Below, piece after piece: positions 45,084-53,989 of a stretch of 64,000 nt of DNA. The notes under the pieces were generated by a model, which saw only the letters and a list, made by a program, of their open reading frames with translations, ran no database searches and was not told where the DNA came from. Source of the DNA: JBOFFC01 sp051648405 (GTDB lineage: Bacteria > Planctomycetota > Planctomycetia > Pirellulales > Lacipirellulaceae); the NCBI GenBank assembly GCA_051648405.1, contig JBOFFC010000159.1:62001-126000 (forward strand). The letters run 5' to 3'. Position 1 is the stretch's first letter. Every line of letters begins with the position of its first letter. The position numbers and the translations under genes were made by a program.

Positions 45084-46268
45084 TCCAGTCCCCGGGAGCT
45101 CGAGATCGACCCACACCAGCCGGTGGTCCGACCCCTTAACGGCGTCGGACCCCGGCTGATCTCGTTTCGGCCAGAAGACCCCTGTGCCGGTCACTCGCAA
45201 CGAGTTCGACGCCAGTGCGTAGTCGACGCGCAGGTTCCCGTGGCCGTCGCCGCTGAAATCGGCCGTGTCGGTTTCGGCGGGCCCGCGGTGAGCGGCGTTC
45301 AGATCGGCACGACGGCGCGACGCCGCGACACCTCCCTCGCTGGCGGGCGCAGCCATCGGCGAGACCTGCGGGCTCCGCAGCAGCGCACCGATCGATTCGG
45401 TGATCCCGTCTCCATCGACCGGGTCGGCGTTTAGGTCCCCCAGGACAACGAAGTGCGCGCCGGCCGCGAGCCCGCCGCGCTGGCCGTCGTCGTCCACCAG
45501 GTAGCCCGAAGGATCTCCGGCGATGTAGTCCACCAGCAAGCGTACTTCGTCCGCGTTCCGCTTGCCGTTGCGGTCCTCGGGGCCATCGAACACCGGGGGC
45601 GTGGGGTGCGAGCAGAGCAGGTGCAGCTTCGGCCTTCCCGGGGGGGCGATCGTGACGTCCCAGAGGCTCTTCGACGATAGACGCAGCGCTCGCCACGTCG
45701 CGTCGTTGTGGTAAGGCTCGCCCGTGGCGAGCACCGGACGCCGCGCGTCGGGGACGCTCGCCCAACGCAGCGTGCGGAACGAGCGAAGCGCGTCGAGCGC
45801 GAACGGCACACGCGACACGACCGCCATCCCGTACTGACCGGGGTAGCGGCCGAAGCCCCACGCGTCGTTCGGCCCGTCGGTGGCGCCGTCGTTGTCGAGG
45901 TCGAGCCCGCTCGCCTCTCCCGTGTTGACCGGGGCAGTCAGCGTGTGGGCGAACTCGATCGGCTCTTGTCCTCGTTGGCCGACCCCCAGGTACTCTTCCA
46001 AGAAGAGATCGACCGCGCGGTGCGACTCTTCGTAGTCGATCTCGCACAGCAGCAGCACGTCGGGCCGCACGCGCTGGATCGCCTCGGCCACGGCTCGGGC
46101 CTTGCCGTCGTTGCCACCGCGCAGGCGCTCTGCGAGGTCGCCCGACTCCTCGCCGTAGAGGGCCACGTTGTACGACGCCACGCGCAGCCGTCCCCCGCCG
46201 CGGGTGTCGCTGGCGGTCGCGGTTAGCTGGAACGTAAGGACGAGCAGGATTCCGATGAGGGAACGCAT
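45036..46268 (-). CDS. Secreted endonuclease/exonuclease/phosphatase (EEP) family protein
   Basis: 410 residues from ATG 46268, which begins a signal peptide (LIGILLVLTFQLTATA); longer frames add non-homologous sequence. EEP motifs in order: 'LRVASYNVALYGEE' (Asn), 'PDVLLLCEIDYEE' (metal-binding Glu), 'VVLGDLNADPVDGD' (Asp and Asn), and 'VKGSDHRLVWVDLE' (Asp-His dyad). Extracellular phosphodiesterase or nuclease activity is likely. The C-terminal 16 codons overlap the haloperoxidase gene end-to-end. Confidence 0.88.
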   Translation of the reverse strand: MRSLIGILLVLTFQLTATASDTRGGGRLRVASYNVALYGEESGDLAERLRGGNDGKARAVAEAIQRVRPDVLLLCEIDYEESHRAVDLFLEEYLGVGQRGQEPIEFAHTLTAPVNTGEASGLDLDNDGATDGPNDAWGFGRYPGQYGMAVVSRVPFALDALRSFRTLRWASVPDARRPVLATGEPYHNDATWRALRLSSKSLWDVTIAPPGRPKLHLLCSHPTPPVFDGPEDRNGKRNADEVRLLVDYIAGDPSGYLVDDDGQRGGLAAGAHFVVLGDLNADPVDGDGITESIGALLRSPQVSPMAAPASEGGVAASRRRADLNAAHRGPAETDTADFSGDGHGNLRVDYALASNSLRVTGTGVFWPKRDQPGSDAVKGSDHRLVWVDLELPGTGSGRAPAPGEGERSDD

Positions 46269-46496
46269 CGCGGTTGTGGCTCGAGGGGGCGCCTTGGGGA
46301 GTCCGAATCGTACCCCTTTGGCGATGGCCCGGCGACCGACACCACCGGCGTTTTTGACGCTCTGCGCAGCAACCCCACGAATCGACGGGTCGCTTGATAG
46401 ACGGATCGCCGAACCCGCGGTAGGGTCCAGGCGCGTTGGACGAGCGCCGCACTGCTGCGCACCTGCCCCCCCAAGATTCTGCACCACGAGCCCTCG

Positions 46497-47816
46497 ATGC
46501 GCCCCACGACTCGCCCCCCTTATCGCCCGCGCGTTTCTCCCGACCTGCGGGTGCTTCGGGCGCTCGCCTTGCTACTCGCGCTCCCGCTGGGGGCTGCGGG
46601 CCAGTCCCTCACATTCACTTCCGATCAACTGGTGATCGTCGCCTCGGCGTCGCCAAACACGCCGTTTCTGGGAGGTCCGTCGAACCCGACGCTGACGATC
46701 GACCAGTCGAGCGGCGACTACGGCGGCGACGGCGTCTCGCACGCGCTGCTGCGGTTCCTCGACTACAACGTCCCCTCGGCGGCGACGGTCCTCTCGGCGC
46801 GGCTCGAGTTCTTCACGGCCGACACCACCAACGGCCCGATCAACGTCTACCAGATGACGAGCAATTGGACGACCGCCACGACGTGGAACTCCCTCGGCGG
46901 GAACGGCATCACGCCGGGAACCGAGAGCAGTAGTTCACCCCTTGCCGCCGAGATCGACCCCGTCGAGCTCGAGCCGATCAGCTTCGACGTCACCCAGGCA
47001 GTGCTCAACTGGCAGGGGGGCGCCGCGAACTTCGGTTTCGGCGTCATCAACACCAGCACCGACGGCTGGGACATCGCGACGATCGACGCGGCCCCCGGGT
47101 TTGCGCCGCGGCTGGTGGTCGATGCGGTGTTTCGGTCCCCCGTCGAGCTGCAGGTGAGCCGATCCACCGGGTTCGCCCGCTTGGTGTCGGTGGCGGAGGG
47201 CGACACGGTCGAGCTACGGGCGCTCGATATGCAGAGCACGAGCGGCGTGTTCGACGCCGCGTCGTGGCAAGCGACCAACCTGACGGCGCGGGGTGTCGAT
47301 ACGACCGATCCCAACGCGTCGGGCCAGCGGTGGGACGTGCTCGACGCCGTCTCGACGCGCCTGACCGAAGCGTACCTGCTCGGCGGGACGTCGCTCGCGC
47401 CGGGCGAGACGTTGTCGCTGGGGCGTGTGATGGCGCCCCTCGCCCCGGGGGCCCCGACCCCAGCGCTGACGTTCGAGCTGGCGACGACCAACTACCTCGG
47501 CGGCGCCGCCAACCTGGCGCGGTTCGCAAACTCGCGGATCGTGTTCACCGAGTTCGCGATCCCCGGCGACTACAACGCCGACGGCGCCGTCAACGCGGCG
47601 GACTACACGGTGTGGCGCGACACGCTGGGGTCGAGCAGCGACCTGCGGGCCGATGGCGACGGCGACGGCGCGGTCGGCCAAGGAGACTACGCGGCGTGGC
47701 GAGCGAGCTACGGCTACTCGGCAGGCAGCGCCGCTGTCGGGGTCCCCGAGCCAACCGCCACGGCGATCGCCGGACTCGCTGTGCTAGGCGTCGCCAGTAG
47801 CAAGCGACGCCGCTAG
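46497..47816 (+). CDS. Secreted DNRLRE-type protein with dockerin and PEP-CTERM tag
   Basis: 439 residues. The signal peptide (~1-36) is followed by a DNRLRE/CBM96-like beta-sandwich ('SHALLRFLDYNVPSAATVLS', 'ARLEFFTADTTNGPINVYQM', 'ISFDVTQAVLNWQGGAANFG') spanning ~37-215. A second beta domain of unknown type ('VELQVSRSTGFARLVSVAEG') follows. Next is a two-loop dockerin (GDYNADGAVNAADYTVWRD; ADGDGDGAVGQGDYAAWRA) and the PEP-CTERM tail 'VPEPTATAIAGLAVLGVASS' plus Lys-Arg cluster. It is probably involved in surface polysaccharide binding. Confidence 0.83.
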   Translation: MRPTTRPPYRPRVSPDLRVLRALALLLALPLGAAGQSLTFTSDQLVIVASASPNTPFLGGPSNPTLTIDQSSGDYGGDGVSHALLRFLDYNVPSAATVLSARLEFFTADTTNGPINVYQMTSNWTTATTWNSLGGNGITPGTESSSSPLAAEIDPVELEPISFDVTQAVLNWQGGAANFGFGVINTSTDGWDIATIDAAPGFAPRLVVDAVFRSPVELQVSRSTGFARLVSVAEGDTVELRALDMQSTSGVFDAASWQATNLTARGVDTTDPNASGQRWDVLDAVSTRLTEAYLLGGTSLAPGETLSLGRVMAPLAPGAPTPALTFELATTNYLGGAANLARFANSRIVFTEFAIPGDYNADGAVNAADYTVWRDTLGSSSDLRADGDGDGAVGQGDYAAWRASYGYSAGSAAVGVPEPTATAIAGLAVLGVASSKRRR

Positions 47817-47847
47817 CGCCGTCGCACTACCCGCGGTCAGCGCGCGT

Positions 47848-48492
47848 CTACTCGTCGGGATCACCCGCCCTGGGCCGCTCTGGCCTTCGGCCTGCGCCGA
47901 GCCGCGCGCTCGTCGCGTCGGCCGCGACGCGCTCGACCGTGTCGGAGCGGCGCTCGAGCCCCGACGCAGAGAGACGTGCGCCGAAGTACAGACCGATCCC
48001 GAGGACGATCGCGGCACCCAGCCCCCACAGCGCGTAGGGGCCCACCTCGGCGAACCGTCGCAGTCGATCGGCCGCGTCCGCCGAGCGCTCGATCGCGAGC
48101 TGAGCGCGCGCAGCGGCCTCGCGCCCGTCGATCCCCTTGCGGTGCGCCCGCTCGGCCGGGTAGTCGCGCCCTGGCCTCACGATGGCCTGTCGGGCCTCGT
48201 CGGCCGACTCGAGCGCCCGCCACGCCTCGACGTCCCGGGCGAAGGGGACGTGCGCGTCGATCTCGGCGCCGCGCACACGCCACTTCAGCAGCATGGCGTC
48301 GAGCGCGTCGCTGAGGCGCATTGCGCGATCGAACGCCTCGGCCTCGAACACCAGGGCGAGGGCCCCGTCGGGCTTGCGCTTCCCGTGCGCGACCGGCAGC
48401 GCTGCCCGCTCGGCCGCCGCGTGGAACGCCCGCAGCTCGTCGCCGGTCGGCGCCGCGCCGGGTGGAAACAGGAGGTAGCGGTACTCGCTCAT
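47848..48492 (-). CDS. Unknown protein with one C-terminal membrane helix
   Basis: 214 residues. 'MSEYRYLLFPPGAAPTGDEL' is followed by a helical body rich in Ala, Glu and Arg. A membrane segment lies near 165-187 (YALWGLGAAIVLGIGLYFGA), and the tail is basic. No family is recognised. The N-terminal ~90 residues ('ALALVFEAEAFDRAMRLSDA', 'LKWRVRGAEIDAHVPFARDV') look like a small alpha/beta domain. It ends convergent to the DNRLRE gene and precedes nothing in operon; 84 bp separate it from the BNR-repeat gene upstream. Confidence 0.6.
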   Translation of the reverse strand: MSEYRYLLFPPGAAPTGDELRAFHAAAERAALPVAHGKRKPDGALALVFEAEAFDRAMRLSDALDAMLLKWRVRGAEIDAHVPFARDVEAWRALESADEARQAIVRPGRDYPAERAHRKGIDGREAAARAQLAIERSADAADRLRRFAEVGPYALWGLGAAIVLGIGLYFGARLSASGLERRSDTVERVAADATSARLGAGRRPERPRAGDPDE

Positions 48493-48576
48493 GGCGAACC
48501 CCTCCCAACGGTTGATCGGGGGATTGTACCGCGCGTCGGTACGAAGCCGCGCTACGAATCAGCGAGCGCTCAGCGA

Positions 48577-49704
48577 CTAAGCGAAGCGGACGGCGTACAC
48601 CGGCGGCAGGCGCGCGTCGATCGCGGCCCACGACTCGCCCGCGTCCTCGGAAACCCAAAGGCCCCCGGTGGTCGAGCCGAAGGCCAGCCGGTTCCCCTGC
48701 GCATCGACATCGAGCGCATGGCGGAACACGAGGTCGTACGCGTGCCGCTGCGGCAGGCCTTCGCGAACTGCGCGGAAGGTTCGGCCTCCGTCGGTCGTCT
48801 TCGACACCGCGAGGGCCGCATCGACCGCGTAGCGGCGCTCGTCCTTCACCGCCGGGACGAACCAAGCCGTGTCGCGGTCGCGGGGGTGGGCGGCCACGGC
48901 GAAGCCAAAGACGCTCGGCTGGACCGAGTCGAGCTCCGTCCAATTCACACCGCCGTCGTCGGAACGGAAGACCCCGTTGTGGTGCTGGACCCACATGCGG
49001 TCGGGGTCGGCGTGCGCGCCGACCAACCGGTGGGGGTCCTGGGTCGCCGGGTCGTAGGCCTGATCGGGGGGGGCGTACTCGTTGCGCATCCCGCCCTTGT
49101 GAATGCTCCACGTTGCGCCCCCGTCGGCCGTTCGCCAGACGCCCCCGCACGACACGGCGACCGTCACCCTTCGCGCGTCGCGCGGATCGACGGCGATCGA
49201 GTGCACGCCGGGGTCGTCCTTGCCGCCGCCGAACCATTGGTCGCGCTCGGGGCGTTCCCACAGCGACTCGACGAGCCGCCAAGAGTCGCCGCGGTCGTGG
49301 CTGCGGAAGAGCCCGCCGGGGATCGTGCCACACCAAAGGACGCCCGGCTCGTCGGCGCCCCCGGCCTCGAGCGACCAGACCTCGGCGAGCACGGCGGGCT
49401 TGCGCGGCGCTGTCGATGGATCGACTACGGGGTCGGTCGGCATCCGATCGACTAGCGTCGCCCCGGCTGGGAAGGCGGGAGCGGCGACCTCGGTCCAACC
49501 CGCTTCACCCGCAAGTCGTCGGTGGAGGTGGCAGCCGAAGTGCCCTTCGTCGATCGCCGCGTACTCGGCAGAGTCGCGCGGGTCGAAGAGGGTGGCCGTC
49601 ACAGCCTTCCCGAGGAAGTCGGCGGAATGGACGCTCCAGCCGAGGGGGCCACGGCGGACGTGGAACAACCCCTTGCGGGTGGCGACGTGCAGTCGATCCG
49701 ACAT
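48577..49704 (-). CDS. BNR-repeat (sialidase/WD40-type propeller) protein
   Basis: 375 residues without a signal peptide. Asp-box repeats typical of BNR propellers are clear: 'SHDRGDSWRLV', 'TADGGATWSIH', 'SDDGGVNWTEL', 'TTDGGRTFRAV' and 'SEDAGESWAAI'. The N-terminal 'HVATRKGLFHVRRG' is the usual opening of a cytoplasmic group annotated as exo-alpha-sialidase or glycosyl hydrolase but without sialidase catalytic arginines visible here. It sits 48 bp upstream of the end of a MoaD/ThiS-like gene, a pairing that suggests a sulfur-carrier-related role rather than glycan hydrolysis; this is inference. Confidence 0.85.
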   Translation of the reverse strand: MSDRLHVATRKGLFHVRRGPLGWSVHSADFLGKAVTATLFDPRDSAEYAAIDEGHFGCHLHRRLAGEAGWTEVAAPAFPAGATLVDRMPTDPVVDPSTAPRKPAVLAEVWSLEAGGADEPGVLWCGTIPGGLFRSHDRGDSWRLVESLWERPERDQWFGGGKDDPGVHSIAVDPRDARRVTVAVSCGGVWRTADGGATWSIHKGGMRNEYAPPDQAYDPATQDPHRLVGAHADPDRMWVQHHNGVFRSDDGGVNWTELDSVQPSVFGFAVAAHPRDRDTAWFVPAVKDERRYAVDAALAVSKTTDGGRTFRAVREGLPQRHAYDLVFRHALDVDAQGNRLAFGSTTGGLWVSEDAGESWAAIDARLPPVYAVRFA

Positions 49705-49752
49705 GAAGGGCCTCGTTCGAGGAGAGGGGGCACGCCCCGCGCACGGCTCGCG

Positions 49753-50022
49753 TCAACCGCCCGACAATGCCTGCATGACGTAGACTTCCGAGTCGGCGTG
49801 CAGCGGTTGGCCGAGACCAACGCGGTCGGTTGTCAGCTCCCCATCGACGAATACGGCAACGTGTCGCCGCAGTCGGCCCGCGTCGTCGAAGACGTAGCTG
49901 CGCAGCCGGTCCCGCCCCACGAACGCAGCCCGCAGCGCCTCGCCGGTTGTCGAACCTTCGACCTCGATCGGCTCGTCGGGCGCGACGTCACGCAGGTGGC
50001 TGGTGAAGCGGACGATCGGCAT
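49753..50022 (-). CDS. MoaD/ThiS-family sulfur carrier protein
   Basis: 89 residues from ATG 50022 (MPIVRFTSHLRDVAP). The beta-grasp features are 'RHVAVFVDGELTTD' and 'DSEVYVMQALSGG'. The C-terminal Gly-Gly, the site of adenylation and thiocarboxylate formation, is intact. It is upstream of the BNR-repeat protein on the same strand (48 bp), so the two are likely co-transcribed. No moaE, thiG or E1-like enzyme is adjacent, so the acceptor pathway is unknown. Confidence 0.88.
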   Translation of the reverse strand: MPIVRFTSHLRDVAPDEPIEVEGSTTGEALRAAFVGRDRLRSYVFDDAGRLRRHVAVFVDGELTTDRVGLGQPLHADSEVYVMQALSGG

Positions 50023-50137
50023 GAGGGAGATTTTACCCCCGCCGTTCGGGCGAATCAACATAGACGGGGCTCGTCAGCTCGGTCGAGCCGCGCCCGCAGA
50101 AAGCGGAGTGCGTCGGAGCACTTCGCATCGGCTCGAC

Positions 50138-51358
50138 CTACTCCGCAGAGGAGTTCTCGTCGTAGAGCCATGACTCTGAGAGTACGTCGTAGATCAGCGG
50201 ACACTCGGTATCCTGGCATACCTTGCCGATTGACAATGTGACGTCGCGCTCACGCCCGTCGGACAATAACTCAATCAGTCGCTTACCCTCGTTCATATGC
50301 CTGCGGACGTATCCATAGAAGTGGTGATCCTCTGCGGAGTATAGATCAATCGCTTGGACCGTCCGACCCTTGTCGTGAAACTCGCCGTAGTAGGAGTTGC
50401 CCAACGCCGCCCGAACGCGGGCTACCACCGGTGTCGCGCTCCCAAGAGCCAGATACGTCTTTGGTGGCACCGACCAAAACCCGACGGAGGCTTTCCACTC
50501 GACTCGCGGGTTTCCTTCGCCGAGTCGAATGTAGTAGTTCCTGGCGTCGCTAGCGCCTTTTGCGTACCGAGTTATGCGCACTCGAAGATGGTTCTCGGTG
50601 ACGTGATAGTTTGCGGTTACAACGACTTTGTCCACGGGTGCGTTCCAAATGCTCGCGTAGAAGCGGCTCATTACGTCTCTTATTGAGTCGCCTTCTGCAG
50701 TGAATCGGTACTTTTCTTCATGTGAAGCGTTGAGATACGACAGCAGTAGATCTTCGATGACCGGGACAGTAGCGGTATAGGTCAGCGTATCTGATCCGAT
50801 CGCGGGGCCGGTCAGCAAGACAGGCACATCGGCTTCCCCGAGATTGTGCAAGTCGATGGTGGTGCACGCAAGGTCGAACGCCTGACGGAACGTCGTGTTG
50901 GCGAAGACTGCATCGTAGAATGCGACGGAGAACTTTGTCGCGGCGTCGTCGGAGATCGAGCTCGACATGCCGACGACGTAGTCCACCTGCTGGCGAATCG
51001 CAGCGGCCTGGACCTCCGAGTAGCAGGCGTTCAGGACGACGCACTTCAACGAGTCCTTGAAGTGGTGGAACAGCCTCGTCAGCGGAGCGGCGTGAGCGTC
51101 ATGCGAAGCGCCGTCGTCCGCTTCAAATGCGAGACCGCTGTCGCCACCTCCGTGACCGCAGAAGTGGACGACCTGGGGACGGTGGTCCAGCAGGGCGCGA
51201 CGCAAGTCGTCCACGGTCGCCGCTTCGTTTGTTTCGATCGTCCAGCTATCTCGATGCCGAGATCGCTCAAGTGCCCGCTTGATTTGCTTGACTTCGTTGC
51301 CAAGGCGCAACCGGTCGAGATCAAGTGGACTAGCCGTGACAACTAGCAGTGTGGGCAT
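50138..51358 (-). CDS. CHAT-domain caspase-like protease with unknown C-terminal domain
   Basis: 406 residues. The N-terminal CHAT domain (~1-190) has the catalytic histidine H69 in 'VVHFCGHGGG' and cysteine C112 in 'KCVVLNACYSE'; 'VVGMSSSISDDAATKFSVAF' and 'FRQAFDLACTTIDLH' complete the fold. The following ~215 residues ('NASHEEKYRFTAEGDSIRDV', 'VVVTANYHVTENHLRVRITR', 'WSVPPKTYLALGSATPVVAR') are beta-rich and not recognised. Codon choice is less GC-biased than in neighbours, suggesting transfer. CHAT proteases often act as effectors in bacterial immune or death pathways, but no partner (gasdermin, TPR sensor, nuclease) lies beside it. Confidence 0.82.
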   Translation of the reverse strand: MPTLLVVTASPLDLDRLRLGNEVKQIKRALERSRHRDSWTIETNEAATVDDLRRALLDHRPQVVHFCGHGGGDSGLAFEADDGASHDAHAAPLTRLFHHFKDSLKCVVLNACYSEVQAAAIRQQVDYVVGMSSSISDDAATKFSVAFYDAVFANTTFRQAFDLACTTIDLHNLGEADVPVLLTGPAIGSDTLTYTATVPVIEDLLLSYLNASHEEKYRFTAEGDSIRDVMSRFYASIWNAPVDKVVVTANYHVTENHLRVRITRYAKGASDARNYYIRLGEGNPRVEWKASVGFWSVPPKTYLALGSATPVVARVRAALGNSYYGEFHDKGRTVQAIDLYSAEDHHFYGYVRRHMNEGKRLIELLSDGRERDVTLSIGKVCQDTECPLIYDVLSESWLYDENSSAE

Positions 51359-51589
51359 CGTCGTCCACTCTTGGATGCACCTTGATCGCTGCTAACAGCA
51401 GCAATCGGGTCGGGCGATCGAAGTCACGTCAGGGGCATCGACGCCGTTGGGTTTCTCCTCAGGTCTCACTTCACGACATAGGCCGACATTCGTGGCGCAC
51501 TCCCCTTTCTTCGTGCGGGGCTCCTGCGCGTCGGCTGGCGATCTACTGTCTTGAGCCGCGCCCGAAGGAAGCGGAGCGCGACACCCCGC

Positions 51590-52477
51590 TCACCGACCCA
51601 GCGCCCGCTTCAGCGCTGCCCCCATGTCAGCCGGGCTCTCGGCGACCTCGATGCCGGCGGCTTGTAGGGCGGCGATCTTGTCTTCGGCCGTCCCCTTGCC
51701 GCCGCTGATGATCGCCCCCGCGTGGCCCATCCGCTTGCCGGGGGGCGCCGTGCGGCCGGCGATGAAGGCGGCGACCGGCTTCGTGACGTGCGCCTTGATG
51801 TACTCGGCGGCCTCTTCCTCGGCGGTGCCGCCGATCTCCCCCATCATCAGGATCGCCTCGGTCTTGCCATCGGCCTGGAACATCTTCATGCAATCGACGA
51901 ACGACGTGCCGTTGACCGGGTCGCCGCCGATGCCGACGCACGTGCTCTGGCCGAGGCCCAGGTTCGTGAGCTGCCAGACCCCCTCGTAGGTGAGCGTTCC
52001 GGAGCGGCTCACCAGGCCGACCGGGCCCGGCGTGTGGATGTAGCCCGGCATGATGCCGATCTTGCACTCGCCCGGCGTGATTACCCCGGGGCAGTTGGGG
52101 CCCACTAGCCGCACGTTCTGCCCCGCCGCGACGCGGGCGTCGAGCTCGCGCTTGACGCGCACCATGTCGAGGACCGGGACCCCCTCGGTGATCGCGCAGA
52201 TGACGTGGATGCCGGCGTCGGCCGCCTCGAGGATCGCGTCGGCCGTGAACGGCGGCGGGACGAAGATCATCGACGCGGTCGCACTGGTCTTCTCGACCGC
52301 TTCCGCCACCGTGTCGAACACCGGGCGGTCGAGGTGCGTGGTCCCCCCCTTGCCGGGGGTCACTCCGCCGACGAGCTGAGTTCCGTACTCGATGCAGTTG
52401 CGGCTGTGGAACTCACCCGCCTTGCCGGTGATGCCCTGGCAGAGGACGAGCGTGTTGCGATCAATGAGGATGGACAT
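51590..52477 (-). CDS. sucD: Succinyl-CoA synthetase alpha subunit
   Basis: 295 residues. The CoA-binding Rossmann part opens 'SILIDRNTLVLCQGITGKAG' and includes 'EYGTQLVGGVTPGKGGTTHL' and 'VRLVGPNCPGVITPGECKIG'. The phosphohistidine loop is 'MGHAGAIISGGKGTAEDKIA'. With SucC it forms the TCA-cycle ligase. It is downstream of sucC on the same strand, separated by a 130 bp spacer filled by a diverged copy of the palindromic repeat, whose end lies three bases before the sucD ATG. Confidence 0.97.
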   Translation of the reverse strand: MSILIDRNTLVLCQGITGKAGEFHSRNCIEYGTQLVGGVTPGKGGTTHLDRPVFDTVAEAVEKTSATASMIFVPPPFTADAILEAADAGIHVICAITEGVPVLDMVRVKRELDARVAAGQNVRLVGPNCPGVITPGECKIGIMPGYIHTPGPVGLVSRSGTLTYEGVWQLTNLGLGQSTCVGIGGDPVNGTSFVDCMKMFQADGKTEAILMMGEIGGTAEEEAAEYIKAHVTKPVAAFIAGRTAPPGKRMGHAGAIISGGKGTAEDKIAALQAAGIEVAESPADMGAALKRALGR

Positions 52478-52480
52478 TCG

Positions 52481-52600
52481 GAAGCTTTAAGCTGGACAGG
52501 ATGAACAGGATACGGAGAAGGATTTACTGGGAGGAAGAACAACGATCGACGGACTCCTGTCGATCCGCTTCCATCCCGTTAATCCTGTCAAGATTTCTGG
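52481..52600. repeat. Dispersed palindromic intergenic repeat, diverged copy between sucC and sucD
   Basis: GAAGCTTTAAGCTGGACAGGAT begins the left side at 52481 (read in parts: GAAGCTTTAAGC, then TGGACAGGAT), and CATCCCGTTAATCCTGTCAA (52572-52591) forms the right side. The layout matches the copies at 30110-30222 and 39104-39980 but with more changes. It occupies essentially the whole sucC-sucD spacer, so it must be transcribed within the operon and could form a long hairpin. Confidence 0.65.
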
Positions 52601-52607
52601 AGCTGTG

Positions 52608-53798
52608 TCAGGCGGCCGTCGCCGCGGCGACGACCTTCTTCGCGGCGTCGGTCAGGCCCTCGGCCGAGACGATGTTGACGCCCGACTCGGCGAGCATCTT
52701 GCGCCCCTGCTCGACCTCGGTCCCTTCGAGGCGGACGACCAGCGGGACGTTGAAGCCGACTTCCTTGTAGGCGGCCAGGATCGCGTCGGCGATCGTCGTG
52801 CAACGCATGATGCCGCCGAAGATGTTGACGAGCACCGCCTTGACGTTCTTGTCCCCCAGCAGGATGCGGAACGCCTCGGTGACCTGGTCCTTGTTGGCGC
52901 CCCCGCCGACGTCGAGGAAGTTGGCCGGCTTGCCGCCGTGCAGTTGCACCACGTCCATCGTGCTCATCGCGAGGCCGGCGCCGTTCACCAGGCAGCCGAT
53001 GTTCCCTTCGAGCTGCACGTAGCTGAGTCCCGCCGCCCCAGCGCGGAGCTCGTTGGGGTCCTCTTCGCTCTCGTCGCGCAGTTCGGCGAGGTCCGGGTGG
53101 CGGAACATCGCGTTGTCGTCGAACGTGACCTTGGCGTCGAGCGCGATCAGCTCTCCCGCGCCGGTGACCACCAGCGGGTTCACTTCGAGCAGGCCGCAGT
53201 CGAGGTCGACGAACAGTTTGCAAACGGTGCGGAGGAACTTGTCGGCCGCACGGACCGACGGACCCACGAGGCCGAGCTTCTTGGCGAGCTTGCGTGTTTG
53301 GTAGCCCTGCAAGCCGGCGTCGGGTTGGAACGGCTCCTTGAAGATCAGCTCGGGTGTTTCCTCGGCGACCTTCTCGATGTCCATGCCCCCCTCGGTCGAT
53401 GCCATCAGCACCGGGCAGCCCGACGCGCGATCGACGACGATCCCGAGGTAAAGCTCGCGGGCGATGTCGCAGCCGGCTTCGACCAGGACTTGGTTGACCT
53501 GCTTCCCCTCGGGGCCGGTCTGGATCGTGACGAGCTCGCCCCCGAGGAGCCCCTTGGCGGCGCGCTCGGCGTCGGCGGCCGACTTCACCAGCTCGACGCC
53601 GCGCTGCGCGGGGTTTGCCTTGATGGTCCCCTTGCCGCGTCCGCCGGCGTGGATCTGCGACTTCACCACGGCGATCGGGCCGCCGAGCTTGGTGAACGCC
53701 GCGGCGGCTTCGGCCGGCGTGCGGGCGACGATCCCCTCGGGGACCGGGATCCCCGCCGCGCGAAACAACGCCTTGCCCTGGTACTCGTGGATCTTCAT
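52608..53798 (-). CDS. sucC: Succinyl-CoA synthetase beta subunit (ADP-forming type)
   Basis: 396 residues with the ATP-grasp N-terminus 'MKIHEYQGKALFRAAGIPVP', 'IAVVKSQIHAGGRGKGTIK' and 'CKLFVDLDCGLLEVNPLVVT'. The C-terminal CoA-ligase part has 'GNIGCLVNGAGLAMSTMDVV', 'GGKPANFLDVGGGANKDQVT' and 'VLVNIFGGIMRCTTIADAIL'. The start at 53798 is certain by homology to the family N-terminus. It is the first gene of sucCD and divergent from apbE across 191 bp. Confidence 0.97.
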   Translation of the reverse strand: MKIHEYQGKALFRAAGIPVPEGIVARTPAEAAAAFTKLGGPIAVVKSQIHAGGRGKGTIKANPAQRGVELVKSAADAERAAKGLLGGELVTIQTGPEGKQVNQVLVEAGCDIARELYLGIVVDRASGCPVLMASTEGGMDIEKVAEETPELIFKEPFQPDAGLQGYQTRKLAKKLGLVGPSVRAADKFLRTVCKLFVDLDCGLLEVNPLVVTGAGELIALDAKVTFDDNAMFRHPDLAELRDESEEDPNELRAGAAGLSYVQLEGNIGCLVNGAGLAMSTMDVVQLHGGKPANFLDVGGGANKDQVTEAFRILLGDKNVKAVLVNIFGGIMRCTTIADAILAAYKEVGFNVPLVVRLEGTEVEQGRKMLAESGVNIVSAEGLTDAAKKVVAAATAA

Positions 53799-53989
53799 GC
53801 CGTAAGGCCTTGCTGCGTAGCGATTTGGGCGAATACTTAGAGTGCTCGCTGCGGCCATAGCGAAATCGCAACAGCCGCCGCAGCGAGCGGACCGGAGTAT
53901 AGGAGCCCCCGCGCACGACCAACAAGCGGCCGTTTGCGCACCGCATTCGTGCCCCCTCCCCACACGCCACCTCGATCCGAAACAGGCCG

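Noticed and set aside
47861..49498. 545-codon minus-strand frame covering two genes
   Set aside because: It is Arg-rich nonsense in another frame, spanning the BNR-repeat gene and the membrane protein gene.
50138..51358. A complete defence island around the CHAT protease
   Set aside because: Neighbours are MoaD/BNR and sucCD, ordinary chromosomal genes. No partner effector or sensor gene was found.
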